Origin: Mesocentrotus franciscanus
Lineage: Eukaryota; Echinodermata; Echinoidea; Camarodonta; Strongylocentrotidae
DNA length: 64,000 nt
Direction: 5' to 3'
NCBI GenBank assembly: GCA_037976565.1
Contig: CP137680.1
Span: 13,255,804 to 13,319,803 of the forward strand
Below, one piece after another: positions 56,495 through 64,000 of this stretch; the first letter of the stretch is position 1; each line of letters begins with the position of its first letter. The position numbers and the translations under genes were made by a program. The notes under the pieces were generated by a model. It was not told where the DNA came from. It did not search any database and saw only the letters and a program-made list of their open reading frames with translations.

Positions 56495-59400
56495 CGCTAC
56501 ACTGCAAATTCGTTGTGTAACGACTTTACACAACATTGGGTAGTTCACTCCTTACACAGGGTTGTGTTAAGTTATGTAAAAAAATTACACAACTTTACAC
56601 AACGAATTTGCAGTGTAAAGTTGTGTATTTTTTTTACACAACTTAACACAACCCCTGTGTAAGGAGTAAACCACCCAATGTTGTGTATAGAGAAGGGAGG
56701 GAGGGAGAGAGGGAGGGAGAAGGTAGGGAGAGAGTGAGAGAGAGGATGGGAGGGAATAGGGAGAGAGAGGGGAAAAAAGAAGAAGAGGGGGAAAAAGAAG
56801 AAAAGAAAAAGAAATAGAAGAAGTAGACAAAGAAGAAGAACGAGAATGGATGAGGAAGTACATGAAAAATCATTATCGATTTAAAAAAGAAAAAAAAAAG
56901 AATAGTAGATTTAGCAAATGATGAATAAATATCAAGTACCCGGAAATCTTTGACTTTATTTGATATCAATCGATTCATGTTTGCATCTATCTTGCAAGGT
57001 CAAAGGTTTTCGCTTTCAATATTTGATTTCAATTTTAATGAATAGCTATTTGCACAACTCAATATTAGCCAATTTGCATGCAGCTACAGGTTTGACTCCA
57101 GAATAAAGTCTAAAGTCTTAACAAATATCAACACGTCATAATTATTTCGAAGAAAATGACGTGTGCACATGTATATACAAATGGGGGGTTACTTTGTAGA
57201 ATGGCGGAAGTTGACAGGTTGGATGAATTCACATGCTTTTGTTCAAACAATACACTTAAGGGCCCCTGCCATCCAAATGCAAGTTTATTCCTGTTGGTGT
57301 GTAGTCCTGCATACATCTCATATTTTAATATGTAAACTTCTGAATGTGTTTCATAGATTTTTAAATATTTGTTGAAATATTTATTTTGAAACTTGCTAAG
57401 CTCCACCCTAAAAATCCTCCAGATCTCATTCCCCTTGTGATATCATCTGTCAGTCATCAATGAGCTAACTTGAGAAAGTGGTATGTAACTTTGCCAAAGT
57501 TGACCACCTGTTACAATACAACAATTAATAGCAACATATAAGTTGCTATGTCAGACATGTCAGACAAATATTCTACAATAGACAATGGTATGTAATTTCC
57601 AGCTTAGCACACGCTCAAAATAGAATTGCATGCTTTCATACATGTACAATACATCATCATTGCCTTTGTCTTCCTGGTGATGCTACAGCATGTCTGACAT
57701 AGCAACTTTATTTTGCTATTGTATTACGTATTGTAACAGGTGGTCAACTTTGGCAAAGTTACACACCACTTTCTCAAGTTAGCTCATTGATGACTGACAG
57801 ATGATGTCACAAGGGGAATGAGATCTGGAAGATTTTAGGGTGGAGCTTAGCAAGTTTGAAAGATTAAAAAAAAAAAATCAAAAACATTTAAAATCTATGA
57901 AACACATTCAGAAGTTTATATATCAAAATATGAGATGTATGCAGGACTACACACCAACATGAATAAACTTGCATTTAGATGGCAGGGGCCATTTAAAACA
58001 GTGGCGTAGCGTGGGTTTCCAGCCATTGAGGGGCACTTGATGAAAAATGAGAGAACAAGGTCATCTAGTGAGGGAAGGTATGGGAGGGGTCTTGTCATTT
58101 TCTTGTCTTTTCCGTTGCCTCGCCCCTATAACTTCCCTCTCTCTTTCCCGCTTACTATTCTTTCATTCAGACATTCGACCAGGGGCCTATGTCCCATCTC
58201 TATAACATAACGAAGAGACAGTAACAACGAGGGATATTCTGTTATGTTGGTATTTTAGTTTTCGAGGACCCAAATGTTTACAAAGAAAGTATACACAATT
58301 GTAATAACCAGGTACAAGCGATCATATTATTTGTAGTGAAAAATACAAGATTTTAAATGAAAATATCTAGAGTTGGCATACGTGGGCATTAAAGGAAAGT
58401 GTTTCATTTGAATAATCTTTCAAGATATAAATATATGAAATACGATAACTGGAACGGCCCATGCACAGAATCAAGTTTTGTAACGCTTTCTAGGCTATTA
58501 TCTCGAGTAGTTCTCAATGTTGAGGCTTGGAAACTTCGAAATGTTACCATAACTAGTTATAATATAGATCGAATTGCATATTAATTCTTGTGCTAATTGA
58601 TTCATTAAGTTAACAGCGCATCATAATACTCATAATATTTCAAAATTATAGAAATATCTCTCAATCATCCCCATTCTAGCTTGCATGGCGGCTTGGAACA
58701 TCCGACATCACAGAATCAAGCTATTTCAGTCATTCAATAAAATTGTAACATTCTTTCAGTACATAATTTTCGTAATGTCATCAAATTTAATGCGTGGGTC
58801 TTTGTTAAGTGCCTCGATACAAATTATTTCATTCACCTGTTACAAATGAATGTATTTCAAAAGTCAAAATGTGAATTGTATGCAGTTGTTTATAGGTAGG
58901 CCTATGACAAACTTTATGGCTTGTCCTATCTAACAACGTCGTAATGTCTGCAATTTGCATTCAGGCTATTTGTAGCCATGTTCAGACGGGGCTTCCTAAT
59001 CCTAGTCGGCGTAAGTTTTTCCCTGCAACAATAAATATTCCATATTAAAATAGTTGACTTACACCATTAGTTGTCCATACGCTCTTACTCGGACCAAATT
59101 GCCACGATTAAGTTAACACGACCTTCCACCGACCCAGTCTTACTCTGCGTAACTTCCGGAAGTGGTGGCGCACGCACTAAACCGCGGAATTGATTGTAGA
59201 CAAACAACATTTGTGAAAGGTCACAGATACTCCAAGTGCCAAGTGAGAGCATCCACACGGTCAACTTACGCTACCCTCTAGTCGTGTTAGCGCGTTACTC
59301 CTGGAAAAAATCCAGGAGTAAATCAGTCGGCGTAAAGGTCGGCGTAGCTTACACGACTATCGTTCAGACGGTCACTACGCCGACCTTTACGCCGACCTTA

Positions 59401-62035
59401 CCATATTTACGCCGACTATCTCTAAACACGACCTTTACGCCGACCACAATTGCCATGGTGCATGTGAACACGGCTATTAAAATACAATTTTATTCGTAAC
59501 AGGTGTATGGAATATTTTATAACGAGGCACTAATAATAAAAACTTATGCATTACATTAGATGACATTACGAAAGTGATCTATTCTGCCAGAAATTTGCAT
59601 TCATTATTGTTCATCGGAACTCTATAGCTGTAATGCCTCCTTGATCAGTATTCATTTATGGACAGACGGTACTTTCTAATTAATTCAGGAATTATTATTA
59701 TTTTCAAGAGGGTAACAAAAGGTACTCATGAAGCAGCTCATCACTTTGGTAGTGATTCTTCTAAAATGCCCAAGGGGGGACCTCTCCATGTTTAAAAAGG
59801 TATACTTATTTGTGAATATTTGGGGATGGTTTTGAATAAGTGCTATCTCCGAATTGGTCTATTTTACGAGATCCGCAAGTTTCCAACAACCGCCGTACAA
59901 CCCCGGGGTATATAAAGGGCGTCTTACCTAGATGCCACTTGCCAGATATGCCTGTAGCGTAGCCCTCCTCCTTGAGAGCTTCTGCGATGGTGAGTTCAGT
60001 GGATGGAAGACCGGACCTGGTCCATGGGAGGAACACCCGGGATCCACCAGAACCACTGAATATTCCAGATCGAACTGGATACCGACCTGTAAGTAGTGTA
60101 CATCAGCAAGAAGCCGTCAGTTTCTTGTTTAGGATTATTGTACATCGATAAGTACTTTTAGTAACGAATGCAGATAATAATAATACAATTGTGGAGTCTT
60201 GTATAGCGCTCGTGTCTGGCACGTGACTACTCCTGGCGCTCCATTATTATTACCCTGGCTTTGGAAAGGTATATACAGCGCTCGATCGGGCATTACAAGG
60301 AATTTATTCCTGCCAGGTACCCATTTACCTCACCTGGATAGAGAGTGTGGCAAGTGTAGACTAATGTCTTGCTAAAGGACATTAGTGCTGCGACATGGAT
60401 TTGAACCCCGTACCTCGTGGTTCACAGTCCGAAGACTTATCCTCTGGACCACATGTTTTGCAGAATGTCATTTATCAAAATATTTTGTATTAATACGATG
60501 GGTCAGGCTCGAGAAACAAAAAATGTAGATCTATGGAAATGTTTGTACATTACTAAAGTGCTGTTAGTAAATAAATCGTAATCAAATCAAATCAATGTAT
60601 TTTTCCACTTCACACATTTTCCCTCCAATTTATTCGAATTAAATCATTACATTTCCATCCTGTCCATTTAATTTTATTTAAAGCACTTTCAAATTGATAA
60701 AATAAATTCAGTTACGCTTTGGTTATATCCAGTCGAATACACCACTCTTTTATATTTAACTAACAATTAATGAATTCGAAATCAATTTCAATGAATCAAT
60801 GTAAATCTAACTATATTAAAGGGATTGGTGGACGGTAAACTCAGTCATGCTTGAAATATACATACATGTACATCAAAGTATTAATCCTTTATAGTACAAC
60901 TTATTGATGATTAGACACGAAGGGAATGAAATATGTTTTTTAAAACAACGAATCGATGACTGACTGCAGACCCCTTTCATCTCCTGACATGATGTATTTG
61001 TTTGGGCTTACCCGTCATTATTATTATTTCTTTACGAAACACTTTATGAAAAACAACGAAACAAATTTTGCATTATCTTCTTCTGCACACTTTTAACGAT
61101 AAGGTTTTTTGCCTGAAGGTTTAGGCAGATCAAAAAAGATTTGCCCATGATTTTTTTTTACCGATTTTAAGTTTTTACTTTAAAATAGTTTGTAACCATC
61201 AAAAAAAGATTACGGCATATAAGCATGCTTTTTGAAGTTTTTGTTATTTGATAGAACTTATACTCATTATAAATTGGAGGTTTGGTCATTTCATGCTCCA
61301 CTTATATTATGTTGCTCTTTGGCAATCCAGTCAAACTAGCACATTATTTTTAGGGGTTAACCCAAAACAAATTAAAAAAGAATTTAATCCACTGCAATCT
61401 TAACAACATACTTAAAGTTTTTTTAAAAAAAAGTGTAAAGCATTTAAATTTGCATAATATGCAAATTAGCTATTGTCTTATTAGAAAATTCATATTGCCG
61501 CTCTAAATTTCGAATTTCTTTGTTTCGTTTGTTTGTTTTGATGATGATAATCCTTTTATTATGTCAGGAAGTGATTTATTTAGTTAGCAATGTTACTTTT
61601 TGTTTTGGTATAATATGCCATTTGTTTTTGTCGGCGTTTGTTTACATTTTAATTCCAATAAATCCTTTGAACTTTGAATTTGGATTGATACACACCTGTT
61701 AAAAGCGCTGCACGGCTAGGAGTGCATACGGTATCAGGGACATACCCCTGGGTGAATTTAATACCGTTCTCCACCATGATGTCATCGATTGGTCCTCTCT
61801 CCTGGGTCGGGTGACCGTACGATGCCAGATCACCGTAGCCCATGTCGTCTGCGAAGAATATGACGAAGTTGGGCTTGTCGCGCGGATCCCTCGGTGTGTG
61901 TCCTCCCGAGCATCGTCGAGATCGACCTGCACCACCGCGACTGCTTCTAGGACTCCGCCCGCGAAGACGGGCATTACCGCACCAAGCAGATAGGAGCAGC
62001 AGTGCCACCAGCAAGCCAAAGCGCGGGAAAAGCAT
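53825..62035 (-). CDS. ARS: arylsulfatase, copy 2, six exons
   Basis: Exons are 62035-61696, 60086-59928, 56367-56255, 55703-55481, 55152-54988 and 54474-53825. Their sizes are identical to copy 1 (1,650 nt, 549 aa) and every splice junction is kept. As far as I could compare, the encoded protein is the same as copy 1. One difference found in exon 1 (AAC versus AAT near 61970) is silent. The signal peptide, CTPSR formylglycine site, GKWHLG signature and Cys-rich tail are all present. Function and location are as for copy 1. Identity this high, with differences confined mainly to introns and silent sites, fits either a very recent duplication or a second allele placed in tandem by the assembler. 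Confidence 0.9.
55926..56187. mobile_element. palindromic MITE in arylsulfatase intron 3, copy 2
   Basis: Counterpart of 40807-41065, with the same arms and centre and a few single-base differences. Confidence 0.8.
56497..56687. mobile_element. MITE-like hairpin element in arylsulfatase intron 2, copy 2
   Basis: Counterpart of 41373-41553. It keeps 'cttacacaggg' more completely than copy 1, which lacks a few bases there. Confidence 0.65.
57256..57996. mobile_element. foldback element with TTAA flanks in arylsulfatase intron 2, copy 2
   Basis: Counterpart of 42120-42859 with matching ends and TTAA on both sides. Confidence 0.75.
58973..59476. mobile_element. element with GCCGTGTTCA-type ends, copy 2
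   Basis: Counterpart of 43824-44327, same length and ends. Confidence 0.55.
60187..60453 (-). mobile_element. tRNA-derived SINE in arylsulfatase intron 1, copy 2
   Basis: Counterpart of 45037-45303. The B box is at 60397-60407 and the A box at 60441-60451, both on the minus strand. Confidence 0.75.
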
Positions 62036-62113
62036 TGCGGAAATTTTGTCTAAGTATTTACGTAGTGGCAGACAATCAACTGAATTTTATTTTGGAAGGC
62101 TCCAGTTCTCTAG

Positions 62114-62172
62114 CTCAACTGTGAAACATTCTCCGCGGTATCTACGCTTATATCTTGAACAAAATGACGTCA
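62114..62172 (-). promoter_or_regulatory. candidate arylsulfatase core promoter, copy 2
   Basis: CRE TGACGTCA (62165-62172), TATA-like AAGATATAAGCG (~62146-62157) and the initiator-like sequence are kept at the same spacing as in copy 1. The only nearby change seen is CCCCGG to CCGCGG. Confidence 0.5.
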
Positions 62173-63654
62173 TCGTGACCTTTGGTAGTACCTGCAAATA
62201 GCAAATCCTATTTGCAACGATTCTGAAGTATCAACGGAACCCCCTAAAAAAGTTATCAGTTTGAGAGATTCTAAGAATATTATCACACAGGATGTTTACC
62301 TAATGTAAGCAATACAAGGTCAATATCTCACATGTTGTATCCGTTCTGGGATAAAATTGTTCCTTCTTTGTCTTGTGTGCCCTGAGATATTTTGTTTGTT
62401 TGTCTGTTTGACAAAAGAGAATGATGCTCTTTCATTTGATAAATAAATGGGCATATCTGTGTCTGTATACTTGAGGCTGTTTCCCCCCTGCAGAAAAAAG
62501 GGTAAACACACCATTTCTCTATCAAATAATAGGCTATTAGACTGATTTAATCTGTTATTCAAATTTGCCTGGATAAAGTTTATGAAAGTAGATGGAAGAG
62601 AGGATTTTTCTGTTGCCAAAAAGTGCGCCTATCAAGAACATTTACTCCGTCGGGGTTAAAGGTCCTGGCGGAAGTGAAAAATGATAATACATGATTTATG
62701 TATCAACGGAAAGCTTATAAGCCATAGATTACAATAGTATCATTTTTTACAATATTTTCTAGAACTATGTTGTATCACTGGAATGTATTTTGATTTGTAC
62801 GTTGCAGAAGTTTTTTTTTTTTTAATCAATTCAATTTAATATGCTATTTTAGTGTCTGTCAGAGGAGTAACAACCCTCTAAAAACTCGAAATCTAAAGCT
62901 TCGGAAGTTGTCGACCTAAAAACTAGCTATCAACTTGATGACATCACCTTGGAGTACGCATATTCACTATGATTTTGCATTAATTAACACACGGCTCATC
63001 GCCTATATAAGCTTTATAGGAGAGCCGATCGGGTCCACATATTGTTATGTCGTCACCGTCACCGTAACTGCGGCAAATTTGACCCTGTTATTCCTTTGTA
63101 TTTGTATTATACCTTCATTCAGCTTTCAATCGGTATAAAGTTGTATTTTCATCGGCTAGGGTCGCTGGTATAGGCTTACTATATTGCAGCATATTGTAAG
63201 AGTCATAGATCGTAATAATGGTTACCGGCTCGGGGAACAAAGTTCGAGAAAGGGTATTTCCCCCTGAATGCCCCTCTTGTACCCTGCCATTATGTAGATA
63301 CGTGTATTTATTTTTAATCTTGAAATCATCGCATGACGAAATGCACAAGGGCCGGGGTGCATTGTTTTTCCTTTACATGCGAAAGAAAACAAGGACTTTC
63401 CTTTTTTTTACTTTTTATAACAACGGCTGAAATGATATGTCCATCATGATCATCATCATCTGTCCATATAGCAGCAGCGAAAAAAAGAAAAAAAAGAGAA
63501 AGAGAATATGAAGCAAAAATCAGAATGTTCAGCATGGTTTCTCAGGCCTCAATTAGAGCTGAAAAGCAATCCGAACCCCAAAAATGTCGAGATGTGTTTT
63601 AAATTTATCAGCATGATTAGGCCGGTTTTTAACGATCTCCATTGTTTTTAATTT

Positions 63655-64000
63655 AGTTTGTTTGTTTGTCTGTTTGATTTTACCACCATGACAAAAGAGA
63701 TGCCCTTTCATTTTATAAATAAATGGGCCTATCTGTTTCTGTACTTGAAGCTGTTTTCCGCTGCAGAAAAAAAGGTAAAACACACTTTTTCTCTAATGAT
63801 ATTAGACTGATTTAATCTGTTATTAAAATTTGCCTGAATAAAGTTTATGAAAGAAGATGGAAGAGAGGTATTTTCAGTTGCCAAAAAGTGCGCCTATCAA
63901 GAACGTTTACTCCATCGGGGTTAAAGACCCTGTCGGTAGTGAAAAATGAAATAGATGAATATTATTACATATCAACGGAAAGCTTTCAAGCTATAGATTA
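63655..64000. repeat. diverged partial repeat of arylsulfatase upstream sequence
   Basis: 'tttgtttgtctgtttga', 'aataaatgggc', 'gtttatgaaag', 'agtgcgcctatcaagaac' and 'atcaacggaaagctt' occur in the same order as at ~62395-62730 and ~47230-47570, but with many substitutions and indels. It is an older, local duplication of the 5' flank, separate from the near-identical block duplication. It is cut by the window end. Confidence 0.7.

Larger units (their letters stand above)
48871..63543. repeat. large duplicated block, copy 2 (mate 33791-48370)
   Basis: Near-identical to 33791-48370. Differences seen include single-base changes, homopolymer length, copy 2 retaining 10 exon bases and ~75 intron bases of the channel that copy 1 lost, and a few short indels (for example near 58905). 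The sequence continues past the break point as 'tttctcaggcctcaat'. Confidence 0.95.

Overview
This is animal nuclear DNA, most likely from an echinoderm and probably a sea urchin. The evidence is spliced genes with GT/AG junctions, a secreted arylsulfatase of the kind sea urchins carry, a TWIK-like two-pore potassium channel, a very high load of foldback, MITE, SINE and LINE sequence, and a short TTAGGG-type repeat. The species assignment is inference; no marker in the window proves it. There are no bacterial features.

Layout. 1-6.6 kb holds repeats and transposon debris: MITE-like hairpins, a tandem array, and a TTAA-flanked DNA element carrying a LINE tail. 6.65-16.3 kb is a very large foldback (inverted-repeat) composite. 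Its arms hold tandem subterminal repeats, hairpin modules, a captured C2H2 zinc-finger remnant and repeated E2F-like motifs. 16.5-22.3 kb is segmental copy A, with a complete three-exon K2P channel gene (17424-21072, 379 aa). 23.1 kb holds a hAT-type MITE with a perfect 8-bp target duplication. 23.7-37.2 kb is copy B of the same channel. It is split by a ~7.7 kb insertion made of two related palindromic satellite arrays around LINE and SINE debris, followed by an interstitial telomere-like tract and a tandem family carrying perfect DR1 motifs. Copy B has a 10-bp exon deletion and reads as a pseudogene.

38.7-46.9 kb (minus strand) is a complete six-exon arylsulfatase gene (1,650 nt CDS, 549 aa) with a CRE/TATA-like promoter. 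A 500-N gap at 48371-48870 separates this from a near-identical second copy of the whole 33.8-48.4 kb block (48.9-63.5 kb). That second block holds exons 2-3 of a channel (exon 1 absent) and a second intact arylsulfatase gene encoding what appears to be the same protein. The repeat begins right after the gap and ends at the same base where the sequence before the gap stops. An uncollapsed second haplotype is therefore at least as likely as a real tandem duplication. The last ~350 bases hold a diverged partial repeat of the arylsulfatase upstream region.

The genes do not form a pathway. The channel (plus strand) and arylsulfatase (minus strand) are neighbours converging on a shared ~2.6 kb intergenic region. 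Most unusual structure lies in the mobile and satellite DNA and in the filter and tail differences between channel copies.
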